DNA of 64,000 nt from assembly GCA_902491515.1 (NCBI GenBank), contig CABUIC010000012.1, forward strand, positions 6,662 to 70,661, given 5' to 3'. Below the pieces are notes generated by a model, which was not told the DNA's origin, did not search any database, and was given only the letters and a program-made list of their open reading frames with translations. Shown piece by piece: positions 34,146 to 43,034 of this stretch. This DNA is from an uncultured Porphyromonadaceae bacterium. GTDB taxonomy: Bacteria; Bacteroidota; Bacteroidia; Bacteroidales; Muribaculaceae. The translations under genes and the position numbers were made by a program. Numbering within the stretch: position 1 is the stretch's first letter; the number at the start of each line of letters is the position of its first letter.

Positions 34146-35042
34146 ATGAAAAAGATTCTTCTGGGAGCAGGCGCCCTCGCGCTCCTCTCCCTGGCCTTCA
34201 CGGCCTGCGACAAGACCTCCGACTCAGCCAAGCAGACCTCCGCGCTCTGCGACTCAACCTCCACAGCCTACGGCACAATGGCCGGCAACATCATCCTCGG
34301 CGACTTCGCCCAGTTCGCCAAGACTCCCGACGCTCCCGACAAGGAAAGCATCCTCAAGGGCGTCAAGCTCGTCTTCTCCGCAAAGGCCGACAAGGGCACG
34401 CTCATCGGCATGCAGATGGCCATACAGATGCTCTCCGAAATCGAGCACATCGACGCCCAGGGCGTAAAGCTGGACCGCGCAAAAGTTCTCGCGGCATTCA
34501 ACAAGGCCTTCGGCGCCGACAGCGTGGACTACAGCGCCATCTCCGGCTCCTCCGAGGAATTCCAGCGCCTCCTCAACGCCGCCATGGAAGCAGCCAAGGA
34601 AACTCCCGCCGAAGAAAAGGCCACTGAAGCCGAAGCTGACTCCCCCGCCGCACAGAACGGTCAGGCCGCACAGGTGTTCATGGACATGACCAAGACCGAG
34701 AACCCCGACATCATGACCACTGACTCAGGCCTCAGCTACGAAATCAAGACTCCCGGCGAGGGCGCCCACCCCACAGCTGAGTCCACAGTAACCGTCAACT
34801 ACACCGGCAAGCTCATCGACGGCAAAGTATTCGACAGCAGCGAAGGCCGCGGCCCCGCCCAGTTCCCCGTTGCGGGCGTAATCCCCGGCTTCGGCGAAGG
34901 CCTCCAGCTCATCGGCAAGGGCGGCAAAATCACCCTCTACATCCCCGGCAACCTCGCCTACGGCGACCAGGGAGCCCCCCAGGCCGGCATCGGCCCCAAC
35001 GAAATGCTCATCTTCGACGTCGAACTCCTCGACTTCAAGTAA
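34146..35042 (+). CDS. FKBP-type peptidyl-prolyl isomerase lipoprotein
   Basis: A 298-residue outer-membrane-type lipoprotein: signal peptide with 'LAFTAC' placing the lipidated Cys near residue 21. The N-terminal part is helical with an acidic Glu/Ala linker (about 155-185), and the FKBP domain is C-terminal ('VNYTGKLIDGKVFDSS', 'VIPGFGEGL', 'LAYGDQG', 'LIFDVELLDF'). Phe replaces the usual Trp in 'VIPGF', which occurs in active FKBPs too. The ATG at 34146 is chosen over an in-frame start at 34086 that would hide the signal peptide. Confidence 0.9.
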   Translation: MKKILLGAGALALLSLAFTACDKTSDSAKQTSALCDSTSTAYGTMAGNIILGDFAQFAKTPDAPDKESILKGVKLVFSAKADKGTLIGMQMAIQMLSEIEHIDAQGVKLDRAKVLAAFNKAFGADSVDYSAISGSSEEFQRLLNAAMEAAKETPAEEKATEAEADSPAAQNGQAAQVFMDMTKTENPDIMTTDSGLSYEIKTPGEGAHPTAESTVTVNYTGKLIDGKVFDSSEGRGPAQFPVAGVIPGFGEGLQLIGKGGKITLYIPGNLAYGDQGAPQAGIGPNEMLIFDVELLDFK

Positions 35043-35061
35043 ATCCCCCAAAAACTAATTG

Positions 35062-35098
35062 CCCGCGCGGACCCGGTCCAACCCCGAGCCCGCGCGGG
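35062..35098. terminator. GC hairpin after the FKBP cluster
   Basis: A 9-bp stem, CCCGCGCGG/CCGCGCGGG (35062-35070 with 35090-35098), with a 19-nt loop. No T-run follows, so it may be a weak or factor-assisted terminator between the plus-strand FKBP genes and the convergent regulator. Confidence 0.4.
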
Positions 35099-35194
35099 AC
35101 TGTATCATATGTGAAGTGTTGTACCCAATACCATATATGGCTATGAAAAACGCCCTCCAGTATTCACTAATAAATACGGAAGAAATGTGGCTCT

Positions 35195-36220
35195 TCAGGA
35201 AATCTCCTGGATGGCGGGTTCGAAGCGGTCGTTGGGGAGGAGGGAGCGCTTCTTGGCGCGGGTCTTGTAGGTGTTGACGGTGTTGGTCGAATAGTCGAGG
35301 AACTGGGCTATGCTGCCGATATCGGTCACTCCCAGGCGTATAAGGGCGAAAATCCTCATTTCCGGCGTGAGCTCGCCGGGGGCGCAGAGGGGAGCCTCGT
35401 CGGCGGGGAAGAGGGCGGCGTAGCGCTCGGGGAAGGCCGGGAAGAGCTTGAGGAAAATGGTGTCGAAGTCCTTCAGCACCTGCTTTCGCTCGCGCTGGAG
35501 GTCGGAGTCGCGTACGCTCTGGTCGAGGTCGTCGTACATTCGGGCCTTGAGCTTGCGGTGGACGGTCTTGTAGAGCTCTTCCATTTTCGTGAGATTGCGG
35601 GAGTTGACCTGGAAGCTGTAACCGATGTATTCCTCCTTGATGCGGTTTGACTCGTTGAGCTTATCGACGGCGGCCTCGAGTTCCTTCTTGCGGCGTCCGA
35701 CTTCCTTGGCCTTACGGCGGGCATAGAGAATAGCCCAGACGAGCGTGGCCGAAAGGAGGACCATCAGCCCGAGGAGCCATGCGAGGAGGGTGCGGTCGGA
35801 CTCGACGTTGTTGTAGCGGACGGCCTCGATAAGAGGGAGGATGTTGGAAATCTCGGCCTTGCGGTGGGGAGCGTTGAAGAAATTGGCGTCCTCGAGGGCA
35901 ACGTTTATATACTTGAAGGCGCGGTCGTGGTCGCCGTGCTCGATCATATACTTTGCGAGTTCACGTGTGGCCGTTGTCTCGTGCTTTCCGGAACGGATGT
36001 CAAGAATGGCGGAGCGGGCCTTGAAGTATACGAATCCCTCGGGCTCGTCGGCGTCGCGGTAGTTGTCGGCGAGCATGGAGCTTATCATCGCCTGCTCGGA
36101 GGCTGGGATGCGCGACTCGCTGAGAATCCGGGAGAACATTTCGATGCGCTGGCGGTGGGTAAGCTCCGAGAGCGTGGTGTAGATGCTCGCGTAGCGGCCC
36201 TCGTATGATGCCGGAGGCAT
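35195..36220 (-). CDS. DUF6377-type membrane regulator lacking the N-terminal TPR region
   Basis: A 341-residue protein matching the C-terminal two thirds of the Bacteroidales TPR/DUF6377 regulators: TPR remnants (about 60-115, 'HGDHDRAFKYINVALEDANF'), a transmembrane helix (about 143-163), a coiled coil (about 166-195), the 'NRIKEEYIGYSF' segment and a C-terminal LuxR-like helix-turn-helix ('ELTPEMRIFALIRLGVTDIGS', then 'NTVNTYKTRAKKRS'). Family members are usually over 500 residues with a signal peptide and N-terminal TPRs; these are missing here. The ATG overlaps the stop of the upstream glycosidase gene (TAATG). It probably senses something through its TPRs and binds DNA inside the cell, but the truncation makes activity doubtful. 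Confidence 0.75.
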   Translation of the reverse strand: MPPASYEGRYASIYTTLSELTHRQRIEMFSRILSESRIPASEQAMISSMLADNYRDADEPEGFVYFKARSAILDIRSGKHETTATRELAKYMIEHGDHDRAFKYINVALEDANFFNAPHRKAEISNILPLIEAVRYNNVESDRTLLAWLLGLMVLLSATLVWAILYARRKAKEVGRRKKELEAAVDKLNESNRIKEEYIGYSFQVNSRNLTKMEELYKTVHRKLKARMYDDLDQSVRDSDLQRERKQVLKDFDTIFLKLFPAFPERYAALFPADEAPLCAPGELTPEMRIFALIRLGVTDIGSIAQFLDYSTNTVNTYKTRAKKRSLLPNDRFEPAIQEIS

Positions 36221-38022
36221 TATTGCAAGGACGCTGTCGGAATATAAGCGCGGGAACGGGCGGTGTTGGCGTCGGTGAATCCTGCGGGAACGGGCGACAT
36301 TGCGGGCTCGACTACTCCCGTGGCCGTGAGGTTGGAGTAGGTTCCGTTGCCCCGCACTCCGGGGGCGATATAGAAGGCGTACTCATAATTCTCCACGCCG
36401 TTCACGGATATGTCCTCGAGGTCGAGGTTGAGGACCGGGCGCCCTCCAGCGGCCTGGATGCGCACGCCCTGCCAGCGGGAGTCGAAAATGGCAATTCTCC
36501 GCGCCTCGACGTTGCGGAGCTCGTAAGCGGTGCCGGAGGAGAACCAGAGCGAGGGATTGGCATTGCCCCAGAAATCGCCCTGCGAGCCGACGGCTCCACC
36601 CCGGCATCCGGCGCGGCGGATGCTGATGTCCTCGAGGGTCACGGCTGTGCCGGAGGCGGAGAAGCCCGTGCCCGAGAAGTCGCAGTTCACCCGGACTCCG
36701 GCCTCCATTGCATCGGCGACGGCGATGTGGCGGGCGCGGTGGCCCGAGCCGCCGAAGAAGCCGAGCGAGGATGCGCGCCAGTTGTTTTCCGCCGTACAAT
36801 ATTCAAAGATGCAGTCGGACGCCATGTGGTTGGAACTCCATGAGGCCATGTCGTCGTCGCCGTTGTTGCGGAAGGAGCATCCGGTGACTCGTGCGCGGCG
36901 CGTGCCGGAAGAGAGGTTGATACCATCGGCGTAGTTGTTGCGGAAGCGGCAGTTCTCCACCGTGAGGTCCTCGGAGGCGCGACCGCTGTAGTCGGCAATC
37001 CATGCACCGCACTCGAAGTGGTCGGCACGGACGTCGCGGACCACACTTCCCTTTCCCCACGAGCCCATCAGGGCTTTTCCGACCTGATATGCGGAATTGT
37101 TGCGGAAGTAGCGCCTGTTGTTTATGGTGTTAAGAGAGAGGCCTTCGAGACCGCAGTTGTCGGCCTCGCACTCTATTCCCCGCTGGCTGTATGTGGAGCT
37201 GTTGTCGGACGAGGCCGAGAAGAAAAGCGTGGTGTGCCACATTCCGGCTCCGACAATCCGTGTGCCGGGGGTGGTGATGATAATACGGCGGGGCACATCG
37301 TAGCTGCCAGCGGGGATAAATATGGTCTTGCCGCCGTTGGCGTTGATGAAAGAGACAAGGTTGCCGCCGGTGAACTCCACTTTGTTGGCGGCGCGGATGT
37401 CGGAGAAAGTCAGAGCGGCGGGAGCCTTCTCAAGCTCGACGAAATCTATCGTGACGGGCTGCGCGGGTTCTCCCTCGAGAACGAGGCGGAGTGTGGTGCC
37501 GCCGGGGAGCTCGCGGGGAAGGAGGGTGTTCACCTCGTCGAAGCGCATTCGGGCGAACTTGGTGTCGGAAGGGGTGTTGTCGGGATATTTCTCGCCTGAA
37601 TTGGCCTTGGGGGTGTACTGCCACGCCCAATAGCTGTCGAGTTCGAGGTCCATGAGCTTTGAGCCGGCGGAGAAGACGGCGAGAGTCTGCCTCGTGCCTG
37701 AGCCGTCGGGGCTGTCCGGAAGCGAGAAACGCAGGCACATGGCGTCGGCTGGACGGTCGAGGGTCCATTCCACATATCCCCCGTCGGCATCGAGCACAAT
37801 GGCGCGGCCGTTTGAGGCCTCGGAAGCGATGTTTTCCTGCGTATAGGGGACGGCTGAGATGAAAGAGCCGTTTGTCGAGCAGAAGCCGTCCTCGGCTTCA
37901 TATCTAAGGTAGGGGCGCGTGATATATCCGTTGCCGAGAGCGTCGTCGGGATTGTCGACGGCCTGAGCGGAAGCGGCTGCGGGGAGTAGGAGAAGAGATG
38001 CGGCGAAAAAAAGTTTTCTCAT
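36220..38022 (-). CDS. Secreted parallel beta-helix glycosidase, GH87-like
   Basis: A 600-residue secreted protein (signal peptide about 1-19). An N-terminal CBM6-like beta-sandwich (about 35-205, 'YEAEDGF' and 'TIDFVELEKAP') precedes a right-handed parallel beta-helix. 'TIFIPAGSYDVPRRIIITTPGTRIVGAG' (in two parts) and the acidic motifs 'YADGIN' and 'NGDDDMASWS' resemble GH87 alpha-1,3-glucanase/mycodextranase, where the equivalent Asp residues are catalytic. The neighbouring GH97 alpha-glucosidase supports an alpha-glucan substrate. Pectate-lyase-like or other beta-helix families remain possible. It is translationally coupled to the downstream regulator. Confidence 0.7.
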   Translation of the reverse strand: MRKLFFAASLLLLPAAASAQAVDNPDDALGNGYITRPYLRYEAEDGFCSTNGSFISAVPYTQENIASEASNGRAIVLDADGGYVEWTLDRPADAMCLRFSLPDSPDGSGTRQTLAVFSAGSKLMDLELDSYWAWQYTPKANSGEKYPDNTPSDTKFARMRFDEVNTLLPRELPGGTTLRLVLEGEPAQPVTIDFVELEKAPAALTFSDIRAANKVEFTGGNLVSFINANGGKTIFIPAGSYDVPRRIIITTPGTRIVGAGMWHTTLFFSASSDNSSTYSQRGIECEADNCGLEGLSLNTINNRRYFRNNSAYQVGKALMGSWGKGSVVRDVRADHFECGAWIADYSGRASEDLTVENCRFRNNYADGINLSSGTRRARVTGCSFRNNGDDDMASWSSNHMASDCIFEYCTAENNWRASSLGFFGGSGHRARHIAVADAMEAGVRVNCDFSGTGFSASGTAVTLEDISIRRAGCRGGAVGSQGDFWGNANPSLWFSSGTAYELRNVEARRIAIFDSRWQGVRIQAAGGRPVLNLDLEDISVNGVENYEYAFYIAPGVRGNGTYSNLTATGVVEPAMSPVPAGFTDANTARSRAYIPTASLQ

Positions 38023-38054
38023 GGGGCTCGGGCTAAGGTGAGTGGAAAATCATG

Positions 38055-38062
38055 CAAATATA
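38055..38062 (-). promoter_or_regulatory. -7 element upstream of the GH87-like gene
   Basis: On the minus strand TATATTTG (38062-38055) lies 33 bp before the start codon. No TTG is found at the expected distance, so only the -7 box is supported. The remaining divergent spacer (38063-38312) is AT-rich and shows nothing else that I recognise. Confidence 0.4.
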
Positions 38063-38312
38063 TGCAAAAGCGCCGTCCCCGCCGTCCGTTATTGCCGAAA
38101 TATAGCGGGTCCGGCAATAATTGCAACTGATTTGCAAGCGTTTGACTATTCGAACCATATGTATAAATATAGTCGGAATACGTGCGTCTACTCGACTCCG
38201 GGGCGCTCTGACGGCCACAATATATTTTTCCCGGCACAAAAACGCATTCCGCTGATAAACGGCATATTACCGCCGGACGTGAAGAAAATGCGCTAAGTTC
38301 GCGCAATAATGC

Positions 38313-38343
38313 TTGCCGGGGCGTCGGGAGGACGATAAATTTG
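38313..38343 (+). promoter_or_regulatory. Bacteroidetes-type promoter of the frameshifted gene and GH97 gene
   Basis: TTG (38313-38315) and TAAATTTG (38336-38343) with 20 bp between them match the consensus well. The predicted leader before the ATG at 38397 is about 49 nt. Confidence 0.65.
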
Positions 38344-38396
38344 CCGACGGGAACACGAAACTCCCGCCAATGTCAAACTTTAAATCTAAAACGGAC

Positions 38397-39178
38397 ATGA
38401 AAAAAACTACCCTTCTTGCCGCCCTCGCCCTCGCAGGCGCATCCTTCACCAGCCAGGCCGCCGATGAATACAAGGTGGCTTTCAACAACCCTCTTGACGC
38501 CGACGGGTTCATGATCGTGAAGTACGACCTCGACAAGGGCGCCTTCGCCGAGTCCAACGACTGGGAAATCGACGAGACCTTCGTCTTCGCGCTCGACGTC
38601 ACGGGCACGCCCCTCGAAGCCGCCCTCCAGACGGCGTCGCGCAATCCGGCCGTTCTCGGCCGCGGTATGGCCTACGACATCTATTCGACGAACCTCGTTC
38701 CCGAAGGCGAAACCGGAAGCAGCATCGACGGGCGCCTGATGCACATCAAGGACAACATCTACGGCATGACGCTCAACATCTACCAGCAGAGCGTGAGCCG
38801 CTACAAGGACGCCGCCTCGTGCCCAACGCCGAGTTCACGGAATACCTCGCCACGACCGCAGGCCAGGTGACCGAATTCGACGCCAACTTCTTCGGCTTCG
38901 GCTGGAGCGCCGACAACCCCGGCGCTGAATGGTGGGAAGGCGTGGCCGCTCCCATCCAGGGCCAGAGCCGTTTCCGCTGCGCCGCCTACACCGGCCCGAA
39001 GACCTCTCCCGAATTCACTGCGGGCGACGTGATTCCCGCCACGGAATGCCCCTTCGCCGGACTTGACGCAGGCTCCTTCCACAGCATGGTCGACAACTGG
39101 GGCGGCTACGCCCAGCCCATACCACTTGCTGAAATCGAACGATACACCGGCACACTGCGCCAAAACTACAATTACTGA
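38397..39178 (+). pseudogene. Secreted protein gene interrupted by a one-base frameshift
   Basis: The first part (from the ATG at 38397) has a signal peptide ('ASFTSQA', about 1-21) and reads in phase to 'SRYKDAA' near 38816, then runs into an unrelated tail and stops at 38870. The next phase resumes with 'LVPNAEFTEYLATTAGQV' and continues to the TGA at 39176-39178. Adding one C in the run at 38812-38816 would restore a single protein of about 260 residues. I do not recognise the family; the mature part is rich in Tyr, Phe and Asp with possible beta structure. Either a real mutation or a sequencing or assembly error is possible. Its stop overlaps the GH97 start (TGATG). Confidence 0.75.
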
Positions 39179-41238
39179 TGGACAGACTTGCATTATTCAC
39201 CCTCCTGCTCCTCGGGGCGGGAGGGGGCGCCGCCGGAGCCCTTCTGCAAGGCTGCGCCGGGCAGGCCGAGGCGGCGGAGGTGAGCTCCCCCTCGGGCAAA
39301 ATCGTGCTCCGCGCAGGCGTGACCGACGGAGGCCGCGTGTACTACACGCTGCGCCACGGCAGCTCGGCGCTCATCGACACATCCTTCGTAGGCATCACGA
39401 TGAAGGAAGGGCGCGTGGGCTACCGCTCGCGGCTCCGGGACACCAGGACCGGGGCTGATGACTACACCTGGTCCCGCCCGTGGGGCGAAGAGGACAGCGT
39501 GCGCTGCAACTACCGCGAGCTGCGCCTCAGCCTTACGGAGGACAGCTCGGCCGTGAGCCGCTACGACATAGTCTTCCGCGTGTTCGACGACGGCGTGGGC
39601 TTCCGCTACGAGATTCCCGCCCAGGAGGGGCTCGACTCCGTGACTATAATGGACGAGGATTCGCGCTTCAACATCCACGAGGACGCCGTGGCGTGGAGCC
39701 AGCCCTGGGACTGGGAATACTACGAGCACATCTATCTGCCCTCGCCTGTAAGCCGGCTCGACACCGTCTCGACGCCGCTTACAATGAAAGTGACCGACAA
39801 CCTGTATCTCTGCCTCCACGAATCCAATCTCGTGGACTATGCCGAGATGAACCTCCGTACCGAACCCGGGAGCACATGCCTCCACAGCTACCTGACACCA
39901 TGGAGCACGGGCGAAAAGGTGTTCGCGGCGCTTCCGGCACGCACGCCGTGGCGCACGATTGCCGTAGCGGAGTCGCCGGCGGGGCTGATGCTCTCGCGCC
40001 TGACCCTCAACCTCGCCGACCCCTGCGAAATCGAGGACTGCTCGTGGATAGAGCCGGGCCGATACGTAGGAATCTGGTGGGGAATGCACATGAAGGACTG
40101 GACCTGGTGCTCCGGACCTAAGCACGGCGCCACCACGGCCAACGCCAAGCGCTACATCGACTTCGCCGCACGGAACGGCTACTCGGGCGTGCTCGTCGAA
40201 GGCTGGAACAAAGGCTGGGACGGCGACTGGACCAAGAACGGCGACATCATCTCCTTCACCGAGCCCTACCCCGACTTCGACCTCCCCGGCGTGGCCGCCT
40301 ACGCCCAGGAGAAAGGAGTGCGGCTGATTGGCCACAACGAAACTGCCGGAGGAACCCGGAACTACGAGGCGCAGATGGACTCGGCCTTCGCCCTCTACCA
40401 CTCCCTCGGGATGAACACCGTGAAGACCGGCTATGTCAACTATCTGCTGGACGGCAAGGAGCTTCACGGCAGCCAGTACGGCGTGCGCCACTACCGCAAG
40501 GTCGTAGAGACGGCGGCAAAGCACGGCATTATGATATGCAACCATGAGGGCGTGATGCCGACCGGCTGGGAACGCACCTACCCTAACCTTATGGCCCACG
40601 AGGACATGCGCGGACAGGAATACGACGCGTGGAGCCCCGACGGCGGCAATCCTCCGGAGCATACGTGCACTCTGCCTTTCACGCGCGGACTCGCGGGACC
40701 GATGGACTTCACGCCGGGTACCTTCGACTACAACAACACGGCCGTGCCAGGCACGCGCCCGCAGACCACCCTCGCCAAGCAGCTGGCGCTGGCCGTGGTA
40801 CTCCACAGCCCTATAGTCATGTCGAGCGACAAGGTCGAGAACTACGAAGGGCGCCCCGAGCACGAATTCCTGCGCAGCTGCCCGACAAACTGGAAGCGCA
40901 CGCTCGTGCCCGAGGCGAGAATAGGGGAATACGTTACCGTAGCCCGCGCGGACCGCGAGAATCCGGACAACTGGTATGTCGGGGCCATCACGGCTTCGAA
41001 CCCGCGCGAGTGCGAGATAAGACTCGATTTCCTCGACCCGGCCAGAGAGTACACGGCAAAGATATTCAGCGACAGCGAGAAGGCCGATTACCGCACGGCG
41101 CCTGGGCTCGTGGACATCACCGAGCGCGAAGTCGCCGCCGGCGAGAAGCTGAAGGTCCGTCTCGCTCCGGGCGGAGGCGCCGCGATGATCATCACCCCCC
41201 GGCCGCCATCCTCCGGCAACATGGCGATGAGACGCTGA
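39178..41238 (+). CDS. GH97 alpha-glucosidase (SusB-like)
   Basis: Calcium-dependent glycosidase of family GH97, 686 residues, releasing glucose from alpha-glucosides. Signal peptide with a possible lipobox ('ALLQGC', Cys about 26). The N-terminal beta-sandwich (about 35-290) precedes the TIM barrel with 'WWGMHMKDWTW', 'GYSGVLVEGWNKGWD', the Glu in 'GHNETAGG', the Glu in 'CNHEGVMPTGWERTYPN' and 'AHEDMRGQEYD'. Retention of these Glu residues suggests the inverting SusB-type subgroup rather than the retaining alpha-galactosidase subgroup. It is coupled to the preceding frameshifted gene and followed by a terminator. Confidence 0.93.
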   Translation: MDRLALFTLLLLGAGGGAAGALLQGCAGQAEAAEVSSPSGKIVLRAGVTDGGRVYYTLRHGSSALIDTSFVGITMKEGRVGYRSRLRDTRTGADDYTWSRPWGEEDSVRCNYRELRLSLTEDSSAVSRYDIVFRVFDDGVGFRYEIPAQEGLDSVTIMDEDSRFNIHEDAVAWSQPWDWEYYEHIYLPSPVSRLDTVSTPLTMKVTDNLYLCLHESNLVDYAEMNLRTEPGSTCLHSYLTPWSTGEKVFAALPARTPWRTIAVAESPAGLMLSRLTLNLADPCEIEDCSWIEPGRYVGIWWGMHMKDWTWCSGPKHGATTANAKRYIDFAARNGYSGVLVEGWNKGWDGDWTKNGDIISFTEPYPDFDLPGVAAYAQEKGVRLIGHNETAGGTRNYEAQMDSAFALYHSLGMNTVKTGYVNYLLDGKELHGSQYGVRHYRKVVETAAKHGIMICNHEGVMPTGWERTYPNLMAHEDMRGQEYDAWSPDGGNPPEHTCTLPFTRGLAGPMDFTPGTFDYNNTAVPGTRPQTTLAKQLALAVVLHSPIVMSSDKVENYEGRPEHEFLRSCPTNWKRTLVPEARIGEYVTVARADRENPDNWYVGAITASNPRECEIRLDFLDPAREYTAKIFSDSEKADYRTAPGLVDITEREVAAGEKLKVRLAPGGGAAMIITPRPPSSGNMAMRR

Positions 41239-41259
41239 AATTCCTGTAATGCTAATATC

Positions 41260-41293
41260 AATCCCGGTCTTGCCTTCCTGCAAAACCGGGATT
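41260..41293 (+). terminator. Terminator of the GH97 gene
   Basis: A 14-bp stem with one mismatch (41260-41273 with 41280-41293) and a 6-nt loop, followed by a short T-rich stretch (TCTGTTG). The weak U-tract lowers confidence. Confidence 0.6.
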
Positions 41294-41297
41294 TCTG

Positions 41298-41328
41298 TTG
41301 CATTAACGGATTATTATGGCTAAATTTG
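41298..41328 (+). promoter_or_regulatory. Bacteroidetes-type promoter of the unknown protein-Sel1 pair
   Basis: TTG (41298-41300) and TAAATTTG (41321-41328), 20 bp apart. The leader to the ATG at 41385 would be about 52 nt. Confidence 0.65.
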
Positions 41329-41384
41329 CAACAAACATTCCAAAACATACAAAAACCTTAAAAACAGCCATAAATCCGAACACT

Positions 41385-43010
41385 ATGAGAAAGACTTTCC
41401 TCTTCCTGCTTCTTGCAACAGGCTTTGCCGGGGTCAACGCTCAGGATTTCGAGCCTCTCGACAGAAAATACTATCCCGACAAATACGAACTGGTCGACAC
41501 CATCCTCATGGGCAACAAGAAACTCGGCACCTATCCCAAGGCCGGGGACGTCTACTATATACAGGACCTCGGAGGTCCGTCGGTCAACGCAGGGTTCAAC
41601 GGCGGCTTCGGCGCGATGACGGTCACAAAGACCGTCAACGGCAAGAAGTGGGAATACATCCCGTACGACTACCCCGCGCTCTGCTACATAGCCTCAAAAC
41701 TCCCCGGCGGCGCGGGCGACTTCTACGGCTTCTACACCACGGGCTTCGAAAAGACGGACAAGATGCTGGCCGGGGAGCCTCAGAAGAATCCCTACTCACG
41801 TCCCGGAATAATCTACGGCACCGTCGTGCGCCCGGACGGAGAGAGAGAGACCTACCTCGTGCGCCCGGAGGCGGAATGGAAGAAGCTGGCCGTCAGCAAG
41901 CCTACGGGAACTTTCTACATCCACGACTTCAGTGAGGATTTCAAAGCCCTCGAAATCACGTTCAACGCCGGGGGCACAGGCAAAATCGTCTACCACCTAC
42001 CCCGCACCGAGCATCAGGCGCCTCAGGAAATCGCGGGAATGTCGACGCAGCGGCGGAGCAACGGCACCGTGAAAAAGCGCCACCGCTCGTTCACCGGAGG
42101 ATATCACTTCTACATGGACGGCACCATCAGCACACCGATGAAGTGGACATACAAGGACGGTAAGCTGGACGTCACCCCGACAGGGAAACCGACCACAAAC
42201 GTCAGCGGAGGCATAGACTACGAAAAGACCTGGGCCAAGCACAGCGTCACCGCCTCCGACAAGGCGATAGAAAACGGGAAATACCGCGCGGACTTTCCCA
42301 CCAACGAATATGTAGTTGAGGCCAAAAAGGCCACGAAGGCCACTGTGGATGCCTATGCGGCCCATCTTGAGGCGCTGGGCTTCCCCGTGGTCCACATGAC
42401 ACAGAAGGAAATTCTCGTGGGCTTAGACTCGAAGAATTTTCCGGGAAAATTCTACTACATGATGGACCGGAACAAGACATCTGACCCCATCATGGGCTAC
42501 TGCCTCGATGTTCTGTCCGGGATATTCGACAAGTTCGCGGCGACGCGTACACCGGGGCACGCACGGCTCTTCAACAACTTCACCTCCAATGCGAAGATTG
42601 GCATCGCGATGGCCGGCGAGCCACTCCGGGGATGCCTCTATTACAAAGTCAGCGACATCAACCCCGCGGAGCGGACAGCCAAGGTGGACTTTCTTGTGCC
42701 CGGCAAGGAGTACACGGCGGACCTGCGCTTCGACCAGAAATGGCACGTGGACAATGCCCTTCTCCAGTCCAGCCTCAAGGAGGACAGCGGCATAGCCGAG
42801 AAGCGGGCCCTCATCGCGGCCAACGACGCAAAGATTCTCGAGTACAAGAAGGACAAGCGCCGTGCAAAAATCGTGAAGAACTACGAGAAGCAGGTAAAGA
42901 ACATGAAACAGCCTGAGACCTTCAATACCCTGAACGAGTACGCGGAGCTGTGCAGACTCCAGGACCGCCTGCTGAAAATTCAGGAAGAGACCCTGATAGC
43001 CCTCGAATAA
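41385..43010 (+). CDS. Secreted protein of unknown function
   Basis: A 541-residue protein with a signal peptide (about 1-19, 'GFAGVNAQ'). I do not recognise a family. The N-terminal part is rich in Tyr, Gly and Pro with beta-like alternation; 'YHFYMDGTISTPMKWTYKDGKLDV' near the middle resembles a lipocalin-type or DUF-type beta element, and the C-terminal 90 residues are Lys/Glu-rich helices. The ATG at 41385 is chosen because the longer frame from 41316 overlaps the promoter. A Sel1-repeat gene follows 24 bp later and is likely cotranscribed. Confidence 0.75.
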   Translation: MRKTFLFLLLATGFAGVNAQDFEPLDRKYYPDKYELVDTILMGNKKLGTYPKAGDVYYIQDLGGPSVNAGFNGGFGAMTVTKTVNGKKWEYIPYDYPALCYIASKLPGGAGDFYGFYTTGFEKTDKMLAGEPQKNPYSRPGIIYGTVVRPDGERETYLVRPEAEWKKLAVSKPTGTFYIHDFSEDFKALEITFNAGGTGKIVYHLPRTEHQAPQEIAGMSTQRRSNGTVKKRHRSFTGGYHFYMDGTISTPMKWTYKDGKLDVTPTGKPTTNVSGGIDYEKTWAKHSVTASDKAIENGKYRADFPTNEYVVEAKKATKATVDAYAAHLEALGFPVVHMTQKEILVGLDSKNFPGKFYYMMDRNKTSDPIMGYCLDVLSGIFDKFAATRTPGHARLFNNFTSNAKIGIAMAGEPLRGCLYYKVSDINPAERTAKVDFLVPGKEYTADLRFDQKWHVDNALLQSSLKEDSGIAEKRALIAANDAKILEYKKDKRRAKIVKNYEKQVKNMKQPETFNTLNEYAELCRLQDRLLKIQEETLIALE

Positions 43011-43034
43011 GAAGACAAAATATCATCATCTGCA

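Noticed and set aside
41298..41384. N-terminal extension of the unknown secreted protein from 41316
   Set aside because: It would start within the promoter's -7 box and hide the signal peptide.
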